From positions 1 through 41,354 of the forward strand of contig NZ_JANYGJ010000030.1 of NCBI RefSeq assembly GCF_025362455.1: DNA of 41,354 nt. The letters are read 5' to 3'. Position 1 is the first letter of the stretch; every line of letters starts with the position of its first letter. The notes under the pieces are model-generated. The model was not told the origin of the DNA and ran no database searches. It worked only from the letters and a program-made list of their open reading frames with translations. The stretch is from Deinococcus sp. (GTDB lineage: Bacteria; Deinococcota; Deinococci; Deinococcales; Deinococcaceae). The position numbers and the translations under genes were made by a program. Positions 1 through 7,531 of the stretch are shown in pieces.

Positions 1-506
1 CGGCCATCTTTCAGGCGCACCGCCGAACCCAGCGCCTGCCCGTCTTTGGTCTTCAGGGCGGTGGTGGCGGCGCCCGGCTCGGCCTGGTAGCGGCCCAGTT
101 GCTGCTCCGGGGTCGCAGAGCTCAGGCGCGGCACCAGGACCAGCGCGGCGACCACGGCGGCGGTCAGCGCCAGCGCGAACAGCGGCCCATACGGCAGGCG
201 GGCTCTGGGCGGCGCCTCGCTCAGCTTCAGGTTGCCGGGCGGCTGGGTCTTTACGCTCTGCGTTGCCTCGCTCTGGGCCGCATCCAGGCGTACCCGGTCG
301 AGCAGTCGCCTGGCCGCGCCCACAGGCACGGGAGCGGCTTCGGCGAGTCCGGCCAGGGTGCCCTGCATCACGCCCAGCTCGGCTCTCCAGGCGGGGTCGC
401 GCTCCAGGCGGGCTGCTACCCGCGCCGCCGCTTCGGTCTCCAGGAGGCCGAACGCATACAGGCTGAGCTGTTCGAGTTCGTTGGGTTGCAGTTCTCTACG
501 CGTCAT
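1..506 (-). CDS. Anti-sigma factor, RskA/anti-sigma-K type (3' end outside window)
   Basis: Reading leftwards from ATG 506 the first 168 residues are visible; the gene runs off the window edge. The N-terminal part (residues about 8-80) is helical and begins with an N-E-L-E-Q-L-S-L-Y-A-F-G-L-L pattern typical of the sigma-binding domain of RskA-like anti-sigma factors, and lacks the HxxxCxxC of zinc anti-sigma factors. A single hydrophobic segment lies at about 106-127, so the C-terminal part should be outside the membrane. The gene starts inside the end of the ECF sigma gene (11-nt overlap), the usual sigma/anti-sigma arrangement and a sign of translational coupling; a GGGAGG sequence lies just upstream. 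By family, it should hold the sigma factor inactive at the membrane until a signal leads to release. The signal cannot be read from sequence. Confidence 0.85.
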   Translation of the reverse strand, partial: MTRRELQPNELEQLSLYAFGLLETEAAARVAARLERDPAWRAELGVMQGTLAGLAEAAPVPVGAARRLLDRVRLDAAQSEATQSVKTQPPGNLKLSEAPPRARLPYGPLFALALTAAVVAALVLVPRLSSATPEQQLGRYQAEPGAATTALKTKDGQALGSAVRLKDG

Positions 507-1065
507 GCGGACCACCTCCCTGGGCGGCATTGGCATCTGAAAGGGTCGAGGTTGGAGTTTCTAGAAACACCCGCATCTGGGACAGGGCGCGGCGCAGGTA
601 GGTCTTGACACTGCCGAGGGGAATGTTGGTGCGCTCGGAGAGTTCACTGTGCGAAAAGCCCTGGTAAAAGGCCAGCACCACCAGCGTCTTCTCCGGCTCG
701 CCCAGAATATCCACGGCCCGCTGGGCGATGACCTGCTCGATTCGGTCCGGGGCCGCCGTGGGCGCGTCCCATTCCTCCAGGCTCAGGCCCACGTCGGGCC
801 GGTCCCGCAGCGCCTGGAGCATCCGGTTGTGGGCGATGGTGACCAGCCAGGTCTTGACGCTGGCCCGGCCCGGATCGAAGCGTCCCGCCGCCTTCCAGGC
901 ATTGAAAAAGGCGTCCTGCACGCAGACTTCGATGTCGTCTTGCTGGCGCAGCATCCGGCGCCCCAGGCCGTAGAGGTAGGTGGCGTAGCGACCATGCAGG
1001 GTCTCCAGCGCACTCTCGTCGCCCCCGGCCATGCGGGCCATCAGCACTTCGTCGGTATCTTCCAC
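496..1065 (-). CDS. ECF (group 4) RNA polymerase sigma factor
   Basis: 189 residues, a normal ECF size. Sigma region 2 covers about residues 20-90, with the sequence around CVQDAFFNAW and the WLVTIAHNRMLQ segment matching regions 2.2-2.4. Sigma region 4 covers about 125-175, with a helix-turn-helix reading NIPLGSVKTYLRRALSQMR. The region 4 layout and the RskA-type partner downstream suggest a SigK-like member. The start is GTG at 1065 (reads MEDTDE); there is no clear Shine-Dalgarno, and a TAGCCT -10-like box lies 9 nt upstream, so the mRNA is probably very short-leadered. By family it directs RNA polymerase to a stress regulon, often including its own operon; I could not identify its promoter motif with confidence. 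Confidence 0.92.
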   Translation of the reverse strand: MEDTDEVLMARMAGGDESALETLHGRYATYLYGLGRRMLRQQDDIEVCVQDAFFNAWKAAGRFDPGRASVKTWLVTIAHNRMLQALRDRPDVGLSLEEWDAPTAAPDRIEQVIAQRAVDILGEPEKTLVVLAFYQGFSHSELSERTNIPLGSVKTYLRRALSQMRVFLETPTSTLSDANAAQGGGPHDA

Positions 1066-1142
1066 GTGGCGCTCAGGCTAGCACGGCCATTTTTCCACCG
1101 GTGAGTGCCCCAACACCCACGCCCATCAGGTTCCCGTGCCCG

Positions 1143-1412
1143 TCATGTTTCAGAGGAGCCGCCTGGCCCGCGCCGACCCATCACCGGCTCGGTCCCCGCA
1201 AAATCCACCGGATCGGGCGCCCCGGCGTCCAGGTTGTGCAGGGCGGGCGATGGGCGCAGCGGACCCGGCGAGGCGGTGCGCCTGAAGCTCGTCACCCGCG
1301 CCGCCGTGCGCTCGCCTTGGCCCTGTTTCCAGCGCAGGGCAGCCGCCAGCACCGCCACCACCGCCGTCATGGCCAGGCCGAGGACCATCACCCCGACGAA
1401 CTCATCCATCAT
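1143..1412 (-). CDS. Small single-pass membrane protein, unknown function
   Basis: About 89 residues from ATG 1412. An ATG for five more N-terminal residues exists at 1427, but AAGG sits 7 nt before the 1412 ATG, so I prefer the shorter form. One hydrophobic segment lies near the N-terminus (VGVMVLGLAMTAVVAVLAA), followed by a basic stretch and a Pro/Gly-rich, probably disordered tail. It lies upstream of the sigma factor on the same strand, separated by about 77 bases. I do not recognise a family. The composition of the tail fits any high-GC frame, so it may be a real small membrane protein or a chance ORF. Confidence 0.45.
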   Translation of the reverse strand: MMDEFVGVMVLGLAMTAVVAVLAAALRWKQGQGERTAARVTSFRRTASPGPLRPSPALHNLDAGAPDPVDFAGTEPVMGRRGPGGSSET

Positions 1413-1594
1413 CGCCCTGCCTTGCATTCAGCATCCATTCAACACTGACATTCAACGTTGCCATCCTTTGCGGCCCGACATCGAGTCCCCACCTGCGTTC
1501 CGGGCGGCTCAACAGGAGTTAAGCGCACCAGCCGGGTTTGGATGTGACGCCCCCCATCACCAGGCTCCGGCACGAACCCCAAGCGCCGTCCAGG

Positions 1595-2695
1595 TCAGCG
1601 CGATTTCAGCTCGGTCCAGATGCGGTCGTAGATGCGCCGGGTGCGGTTGCCCTGCAACTCGCCGATGAATTCGAGTTTGCCGTTCTGGAAGTCTTTGGGG
1701 GGCGGGTTGAGCGCCGGGGTGTTTTTGAGCAGCTCGCTGAGGTAGGGCTTGGCCGCCAGGTTCGGCGTCGAGTAGTAGGTGAAGTTGCTGATCGCCGCAC
1801 CGACTTTGGGTTGCAGCACGTAATCGATGAATCGGTGCGCCAGTTCGGCATTGCGGCTGGACTTCAGCACCACCAGCGTATCGAGGCTGATGGTGGTGCC
1901 CTCACGCGGCAAGAACACCTGCACGTTGGGGTTTTCCTCGGTGGCGATCAGCAGGTCACCGACGTAGATCTGGCCGTAGTCCACGCTGCCCGCCAGCAAC
2001 TGATTGCGGGTGCCGGGGCCGCCGTCGAAGCCCCTGAAGCCGCGCTTGGCGACCACGCGGCGCAGCAGGTCACGGGCGGAGCGCAACTCGGCCACGCTGC
2101 TGGTGTTGACGCTGTGGCCCAGGTATTTCAGCGCCGCACCGATCACCTCGCGGGGGTCGTCGAGCAGCACGAAGCTCAGCGTGTCGCTGGGGCCGAAGAT
2201 CAGCGACCAGGCGCGGGGATCAGGTGTGCTGCGGTCACGCCGGTAGGCCAGGCCCGTCGCGGCGAACTGGTACGGCACGCTGTAGACACCGCCGGGGTCG
2301 TAGTCCAGGCGCGGAAACAAATTGCCCATGTTTTTCAGGTTGGGCAGCAGGGTTTTATCGAGCTTACGCAGCAGCCCGGCGCGGATCATGCCCGGCACGG
2401 CGTAGTTGCTCGGCACCGCCAGGTCGTAGTTCGAGCCGCCGCCCGCCAGCTTGGCGAGCATGCTCTCGTTGCTCTCGTAGGTGTCGGTGATGACCCGTGC
2501 GCCGAACTGCTTTTCGAAGTTCTTGACCACCTGCGGGTCGATGTATTCCGACCAGATGAACAGCCGCAGGGTCTTGCCGTCCCCCTGAACGGGTGTCACG
2601 CTTCCGGTCTGGGCGGCCTGTTTCCGGCAGCCGCCCAGCACGGCGCAAGACAGCAGGGCCAGTGTCAGCAGGCCAAATGCAAACCCGCGCTTCAC
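1595..2695 (-). CDS. potD: Spermidine/putrescine ABC transporter, substrate-binding lipoprotein
   Basis: 366 residues. The N-terminus is a lipoprotein signal (K-R, hydrophobic core, LGGC lipobox with Cys23), so the mature protein should be anchored outside the membrane. The first mature region, LRLFIWSEYIDPQVVKNFEKQ, is the hallmark opening of PotD/PotF-type binding proteins; VPSNYAV and the late segment on Y-STPN-L-A follow the family. It delivers polyamine to the PotBC channel. It starts with GTG at 2695 in a 4-nt GTGA overlap with the potC stop, so it is the last gene of the potA-B-C-D series and is translationally coupled to potC. Substrate preference (spermidine, putrescine or other) cannot be decided here. 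Confidence 0.95.
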   Translation of the reverse strand: MKRGFAFGLLTLALLSCAVLGGCRKQAAQTGSVTPVQGDGKTLRLFIWSEYIDPQVVKNFEKQFGARVITDTYESNESMLAKLAGGGSNYDLAVPSNYAVPGMIRAGLLRKLDKTLLPNLKNMGNLFPRLDYDPGGVYSVPYQFAATGLAYRRDRSTPDPRAWSLIFGPSDTLSFVLLDDPREVIGAALKYLGHSVNTSSVAELRSARDLLRRVVAKRGFRGFDGGPGTRNQLLAGSVDYGQIYVGDLLIATEENPNVQVFLPREGTTISLDTLVVLKSSRNAELAHRFIDYVLQPKVGAAISNFTYYSTPNLAAKPYLSELLKNTPALNPPPKDFQNGKLEFIGELQGNRTRRIYDRIWTELKSR

Positions 2696-3516
2696 GAGTC
2701 TTCCCTGCCCCGCCGGGCGCTGCGCCTGAACGCACTGCTGCGACCCGAAATCACGCTCGCCAGCACCAGCACCAGCGCCGTGACGCCCACCAGCAAAGCG
2801 CTCAGCGCGTTGATGTCGGGCGTGATGCCGCGCTTGACGTTGGTGTAGATCAGCACCGGCAGCGTCCGGAAGCCTGAGCCCGACGTGAAGTAGGTGACCA
2901 CGAAGTCATCGAGCGAGAGCGTGAAGGCCAGCAGCGCCCCCGTCAGCACGCCGGGCAGCGCCAGCGGCAGGGTCACGCGCAGGAACGCTTGCAGGTCACT
3001 GGCGCCCAGGTCGCGGGCAGCTTCCTCCAGGCTGCGGTCATATCCGGCCAGGCGGGCGCGCACGGTCAGCGCCACGTAGCTGACCTGAAAGGTGACGTGG
3101 GCCAGCAGCACCGTCAGGAGGCCGTTGCTGAACGGCACCACCGTCCGGACCAGCGCGTAGAGCATCAGCAGCCCCACGCCCATCACCACGTCGGGGATGA
3201 CGATGGGAATGACCATCAGGAAGGTCAGCGGGGTACGCCAGCGAAACGAGTAGCGCCACAGCCCGAAGCCCAGCAAGGTGCCCAGCACGGTACTCACCAG
3301 CGTGCTGGGAATAGCCACCAGCAAGGTTCCCAGCAGCGCCTCGCGCACGTCGGAGCGGCCAAACAGCACGCCGTACCACTTGAGGGTAAAGCCTTGCCAG
3401 GTGGCCCCGAAGCGCGAATTGTTGAACGAAAACACGATCAGCACCAGAATCGGCAGGTACAAAAAGCCGTAGACCAGCCAGGAGTAGGCGGCGAGGGCGG
3501 GGGAGGTGCGGCGCAT
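2692..3516 (-). CDS. potC: Spermidine/putrescine ABC transporter, inner-membrane permease PotC
   Basis: 274 residues with six hydrophobic segments; an N-terminal WLVYGFLYLPILVLIVFSF helix opens the protein as in PotC. The EAA loop that docks the ATPase reads EAARDLGASDLQAFLRVTLP. ATG 3516 is chosen over the in-frame TTG 3519 because GGAG (3527-3524) lies 7 nt upstream. The upstream spacer to potB is a repeat-built 52-codon ORF whose TGA shares its A with this ATG. Downstream it overlaps potD by 4 nt. By family it forms the heterodimeric channel with PotB. Confidence 0.95.
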   Translation of the reverse strand: MRRTSPALAAYSWLVYGFLYLPILVLIVFSFNNSRFGATWQGFTLKWYGVLFGRSDVREALLGTLLVAIPSTLVSTVLGTLLGFGLWRYSFRWRTPLTFLMVIPIVIPDVVMGVGLLMLYALVRTVVPFSNGLLTVLLAHVTFQVSYVALTVRARLAGYDRSLEEAARDLGASDLQAFLRVTLPLALPGVLTGALLAFTLSLDDFVVTYFTSGSGFRTLPVLIYTNVKRGITPDINALSALLVGVTALVLVLASVISGRSSAFRRSARRGREDS

Positions 3517-3674
3517 CAACGCGCTCCGCGCGGCTTGTGGCCTGTGGCTTGTGGCGTGTGGGGAGGGCGAAGGGGAGCTGTTGCGCCGCCGTCACTGACC
3601 CCGCTCTGGCGCCTGGCTCTAGCGCTGGCCTCCGTTCCCACTTCCCACTTCCCACACCCCACACCCATGTTCAT
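3516..3674 (-). CDS. Repeat-derived 52-residue ORF bridging potB and potC
   Basis: ATG 3674 overlaps the TGA stop of potB, and its own TGA (3518-3516) shares its A with the ATG of potC, so ribosomes could pass from potB to potC without a gap. The translated product begins MNMGVGCGKWEVGT and is Gly, Arg, Ala and Pro rich, resembling no protein family; it is made of heptanucleotide repeats and a unique core. I read it as an intergenic repeat that inserted at a former potB/potC overlap while keeping an open frame. Whether the peptide has any function, or is only a translation bridge, cannot be told. Confidence 0.3.
   Translation of the reverse strand: MNMGVGCGKWEVGTEASARARRQSGVSDGGATAPLRPPHTPQATGHKPRGAR
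3532..3666. repeat. Two inverted heptanucleotide arrays in the potB-potC spacer
   Basis: At 3532-3562 the + strand has four 7-bp units of the form GGNNTGT (GGCTTGT, GGCCTGT, GGCTTGT, GGCGTGT). At 3635-3666 the - strand has units GGGTGTG (two) and GGAAGTG (two). The two arrays face each other around a core of about 70 bp. A related array is at 37111-37140. Short tandem heptamers of this kind are known from intergenic DNA of cyanobacteria and deinococci. Confidence 0.75.
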
Positions 3675-4498
3675 ATCAACTCCTCCAGACCCTTTTGCCC
3701 GGCCAGGCGGGCGTAGAGCCACAGCCCCAGCAGCACCGCGCCCAGCAGCAGGAAACTCAGCGCCGCGCCATAAGGCCAGTCGCCCGCCTGGCCGAACTGG
3801 TCTTGCACCAGGTTGCCGATCAGGGCCGTTTTGGAGCCGCCCAGCAGGTCCGAGACAATGAAGGTGCCCAGCGCCGGAATGAAGGTCAGGATCACGCCCG
3901 CGATCAGCCCCGGCAGCGTCTGCGGAAAGATGGCCGCCCAGAACGCCCGAACCGGCGTGGCGCCCAGGTCCTCGGCGGCCTCGACCAGTCGCCAGTCGAC
4001 CTTTTCGACGCTGGAATACACCGGCAGCACGAAAAACGGCAGGTAGGCGTAGGTCATGCCCAGAAACACCGCCAGCGTGCTCGGCACCAGCCCGAACGGG
4101 CGCAAAATGATGATCCAGGCGTAGACCCGGATCAGGAAATTGACCCAGAACGGCAAGATCAGCAGCAGCAGCAACACGTTCTTGCGGCGCGGTGGCTGCG
4201 CGGCGATGTAGAAGGCCAGCGGGTAGCCCAGCAGCACGCAGACGAAGGTGCTGACTGCGGCCACCAGGACGCTGCGCAGCAGCACCCGCAGGTTGTCGGG
4301 CACCCACTCCTGAAACAGCGCGTCGTAGCCGAAGATGCGCTGCCAGTTCTCCAGCGTGACGGGGGCGCCGAGTTGCCCGACATCGGTGCGCGTCAGAAAC
4401 GAGTAGGCCAGCAAAATCAGCGCCGGGCCGACCACGAAGATGACCAGCCAGACGGTGCCAGGACCGAGGCTGGCGAGGAATCGGCGGAAGCTCAGCAT
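3671..4498 (-). CDS. potB: Spermidine/putrescine ABC transporter, inner-membrane permease PotB
   Basis: 275 residues with six membrane segments. The first is VWLVIFVVGPALILLAYSFL, and the EAA motif reads EAAEDLGATPVRAFWAAIFP followed by QTLPG. PAM family: PotB pairs with PotC as the channel and both dock on PotA. The start is ATG 4498; no Shine-Dalgarno is visible, but a TATACT -10 box at 4518-4513 on the same strand would give a leader of only a few bases. It is separated from potA by 229 bp that include an interspersed repeat, so potBCD may have its own promoter. Confidence 0.95.
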   Translation of the reverse strand: MLSFRRFLASLGPGTVWLVIFVVGPALILLAYSFLTRTDVGQLGAPVTLENWQRIFGYDALFQEWVPDNLRVLLRSVLVAAVSTFVCVLLGYPLAFYIAAQPPRRKNVLLLLLILPFWVNFLIRVYAWIIILRPFGLVPSTLAVFLGMTYAYLPFFVLPVYSSVEKVDWRLVEAAEDLGATPVRAFWAAIFPQTLPGLIAGVILTFIPALGTFIVSDLLGGSKTALIGNLVQDQFGQAGDWPYGAALSFLLLGAVLLGLWLYARLAGQKGLEELI

Positions 4499-4512
4499 GG
4501 GAAAAAGTCCGA

Positions 4513-4518
4513 AGTATA
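4513..4518 (-). promoter_or_regulatory. Candidate -10 box for potBCD
   Basis: TATACT on the - strand, 14 nt before the potB ATG. A TSS about 7 nt downstream would leave a 7-nt leader. No good -35 hexamer is visible at 16-18 bp. It lies just downstream of the interspersed repeat that separates potA from potB. Confidence 0.4.
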
Positions 4519-4602
4519 TTTCTGTTGTTGACTCACCGAGCAGGCGACATGAGTTGTTGATACGGGACGAAGTTGATACTCAGACAACTTGTTGGATCGC
4601 TC

Positions 4603-4680
4603 TTGACCCCTCTCCTTCAGAGCTGTACCAGTCGCCCCCTGCGGGAGAGGGGTGCTGCGAAGCAGCGGGGCGAGGGGGCT
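4603..4680 (+). repeat. Short interspersed repeat, copy 1 (potA-potB spacer)
   Basis: This stretch begins TTGACCCCTCTCCTTC and contains AGTCGCCCCCTGCGGG. The same order of words, with few differences, is found inverted at 18365-18438, and a partial copy is at 14027-14075. It contains self-complementary words (CCCCCTGCGGGAGAGGGG, GCTGCGAAGCAGC), so the RNA would fold. It belongs to the class of small noncoding repeats scattered through deinococcal genomes; no coding role is seen. Confidence 0.75.
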
Positions 4681-4727
4681 TCCGGGTAGCGTCCCCGCCC
4701 CATACATCAGATTCTCCCTCACCCCCT

Positions 4728-5816
<1,089 letters not shown>

Positions 5817-6000
5817 GCGGGGGCGCTTGCCCTTGAAGGCGGGGCGGGTTATGGGCGTGTCCCCAGCAGCGCTACTGGTTCAGGCGGAGGGCAGTTCATG
5901 CAGCCGATTGTAGGGGAAGCGGGGGAGCAAGGGGGTCAGGCGAGAGCGAGTCACGCTGAACCCGCTCGGACATGTTACTTCCACACGGTATAACGGTTGG

Positions 6001-6012
6001 TATACTCAGAGC
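6001..6012 (+). promoter_or_regulatory. Leaderless promoter of the mazEF pair
   Basis: A perfect TATACT at 6001-6006 is followed by six bases and then the ATG at 6013, so transcription should begin at or next to the A of the start codon. Just upstream GGTATAACGGTT and GGTATACTC form a direct repeat of GGTATA (5988-5993 and 5999-6004), a plausible binding site for the antitoxin. No Shine-Dalgarno is present. Confidence 0.7.
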
Positions 6013-6246
6013 ATGAAAACCGCCGTCTCCGTGCCCGATGAAGTATTTGCCTCTGCCGAACGGCTGGCCCGTGAGCGCGGCCTGACCCGCAGCGCACTGT
6101 ACACCCAGGCGCTCGGCGCCTTCCTCGAAGCCAACGAGATCGACCCGCTGACCGAGGCGATCAACCGGGTGGCCGACCACACCGATACGCGCCTCGACCC
6201 TGGCCTGGCTGGGCTGCAACGCACCACACTCAAGCGCCACGGGTGA
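6013..6246 (+). CDS. Antitoxin, ribbon-helix-helix type (MazE-like)
   Basis: 77 residues. Residues 1-45 match the ribbon-helix-helix fold of CopG/MazE-type antitoxins: a beta strand KTAVSVPDEVFASAERLA, then a helix-turn-helix around RGLTRSALYTQAL. The C-terminal 30 residues should wrap around the toxin. It ends inside the first codons of the MazF gene (4-nt overlap), which ensures linked synthesis. By family it neutralises the toxin and represses its own operon. The start is set by the leaderless promoter. Confidence 0.88.
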   Translation: MKTAVSVPDEVFASAERLARERGLTRSALYTQALGAFLEANEIDPLTEAINRVADHTDTRLDPGLAGLQRTTLKRHG

Positions 6247-6608
6247 CGCCGCCCAGCGACGGTGCGGTGCTTTACCGGGGCGAACTCTGGTGGGCTGACC
6301 TACCGGAGCCAGTCGGCAGCGAACCTGGATACCGGCGTCCGGTCCTGATTATCCAGATCAACCGCTTCAACCGCTCCAGGCTCGCCACCGTGCTGGCCGT
6401 CTCGGTCACAACGAATATGGCGCTGGGCGACCTGCCCGGCAACGTGCGGGTCTCGGCTCACCAGACGGGCCTGAGCGAAGACAGCGTGGTCAACGTAACG
6501 CAGGTCGTGACGGTAGACCGTGAATTCCTGGAATCCCGAATCGGTGCCTTGCCTGAAGACCTGCTACGCCGCGTCGAGGACGGCTTGCGGCTGATTCAGG
6601 GGCTGTGA
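6243..6608 (+). CDS. MazF/PemK-family endoribonuclease toxin
   Basis: 121 residues. RGELWWADLPEPVGSEPGYR matches the opening strand and loop of MazF toxins, followed by RRPVLIIQ, the core strand VSVTTNM, and a C-terminal helix (LPEDLLRRVEDGLRLI). MazF enzymes cut mRNA at short sequence-specific sites; the site for this one cannot be predicted. The start is GTG 6243, in a GTGA overlap with the antitoxin stop; another GTG at 6267 would still leave the core fold intact. It faces the broken HD-domain gene tail to tail with only 17 bases between stops. Confidence 0.92.
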   Translation: MTPPSDGAVLYRGELWWADLPEPVGSEPGYRRPVLIIQINRFNRSRLATVLAVSVTTNMALGDLPGNVRVSAHQTGLSEDSVVNVTQVVTVDREFLESRIGALPEDLLRRVEDGLRLIQGL

Positions 6609-6625
6609 GTATTGAAACGCCTGAT

Positions 6626-7238
6626 TCATCTCAGTAACCGCTCGCACAACCCCGGCAGCAACTGGTAGATATTCACGCCGCAGGCCGCATCGAAGTGAGC
6701 CTTGAGCGCGAATTGCGCCCGCCACTTCGCCGTCGTCAGTTCATTTACGCTGTAGCGTAGCGCCACGTCCACGATGCGCTCCTGCGCCGTACAAAAGCCC
6801 TCAGCCAGGGCCAACATGTCACAGAGTTGCAGCAGCCGGTCTTCTTCTGTGAGCAAGGCGGCAGAGAGGAGCGTTCCCAGACGGGCATACCAGACGGGCA
6901 TGTTCTTCTAGCGTGCCGTCCCAGTCACCTTGCAAGGTACTGAGTTCGGGAATGACGAACGAGTGAGTCAGGGCGATCCGGGCGGCGTCGGCGTAACCGA
7001 GCCCAGTCAGGTACTCGTAGCCGTCGAGAATGTGGCGGTCCCGGTTGGGGCCGCCTCTCCGTCCGATGTCGTGGAGCAGTCCCAGCACGTAAGCGCGTTC
7101 GGGGTCGAGCGCCAGATGCTTCTGGGCGATCAATTCGGCGGCGCGGGCTACGCCCACCGAATGCGCCACCCAGGCGCCAGGATTGACGGCTTCAGCTTCG
7201 GCCAGAAGGATCTGGGCGGCAGCGCGGTCAGGCAGCAT
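6626..7238 (-). pseudogene. HD-domain phosphohydrolase, frameshifted by a 13-bp tandem duplication
   Basis: From ATG 7238 the protein shows an HD-type metal-dependent phosphohydrolase: His26 (WVAHSVGV), His56-Asp57 (GLLHDIGR), His69 and His92. The frame breaks after residue about 116, where two near-identical 13-bp units (6877-6889 and 6890-6902) lie in tandem. The normal continuation, starting GTLLSAALLTEEDRLLQLCD, lies in another frame and ends at 6626. Taking out one unit makes a seamless 199-residue protein that includes the last conserved Asp (position about 136, in LCDMLA). As it stands, the product would lack that metal ligand. A TACACT -10 box ends 6 nt before the ATG (leaderless). 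HD proteins of this kind hydrolyse nucleotides or phosphate esters; the substrate is unknown. A sequencing error is possible but less likely than a real 13-bp duplication. Confidence 0.85.
6876..6902. repeat. 13-bp tandem duplication within the HD-domain gene
   Basis: The + strand reads CCAGACGGGCATA then CCAGACGGGCATG, matching at 12 of 13 positions. Because 13 is not a multiple of three, the duplication shifts the frame by one. See the HD-domain entry. Confidence 0.95.
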
Positions 7239-7406
7239 GGCTGGAGTGTAGTCAAAGCAGCGGCTGGGCTGGTGCGCTAGAGATGAAAACGATAGTCGGA
7301 AAATACCCTCTCAAGTGTCCAGTTAGCCTGCGCAGCAAACCCACATTCCCCGCCCCCACACGAGCAATCCCCACCCCGTTTACGCTATACTGAACAGGTT
7401 GCCCGG

Positions 7407-7435
7407 TGGTCACCGTATTATGTACGTAGCATAAT
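7407..7435 (+). promoter_or_regulatory. Candidate gyrA promoter
   Basis: TGGTCA (7407-7412) and CATAAT (7430-7435) are separated by 17 bp and match the -35/-10 consensus at four and five positions. The -10 lies inside the damage-response palindrome, so a bound repressor would block polymerase. A second perfect TATACT at 7386-7391 has no matching -35. Confidence 0.5.
7418..7434. promoter_or_regulatory. Radiation/desiccation response motif (DdrO operator) upstream of gyrA
   Basis: TTATGTACGTAGCATAA is a 17-bp palindrome with perfect TTATG/CATAA arms, the form of the motif bound by the repressor DdrO in Deinococcus. On DNA damage the protease IrrE (PprI) cleaves DdrO and target genes are induced; gyrA is an established member of this regulon. 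The motif is 98 bp before the gyrA start and overlaps the candidate -10 box. Confidence 0.88.
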
Positions 7436-7531
7436 TTTATGGTAGACTACACGCCTCGCCGCTAGGGCGCTCAGGCATTTCCATTTCACCCGCTCGGCTC
7501 ACGCTGGGCGCGGCCTTTCCCTGGAGTCACC

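Noticed and set aside
5896..6240. 114-codon ORF antisense to the MazE-like gene
   Set aside because: Opposite-strand shadow with no start signal; the potA start lies elsewhere (GTG 5816).
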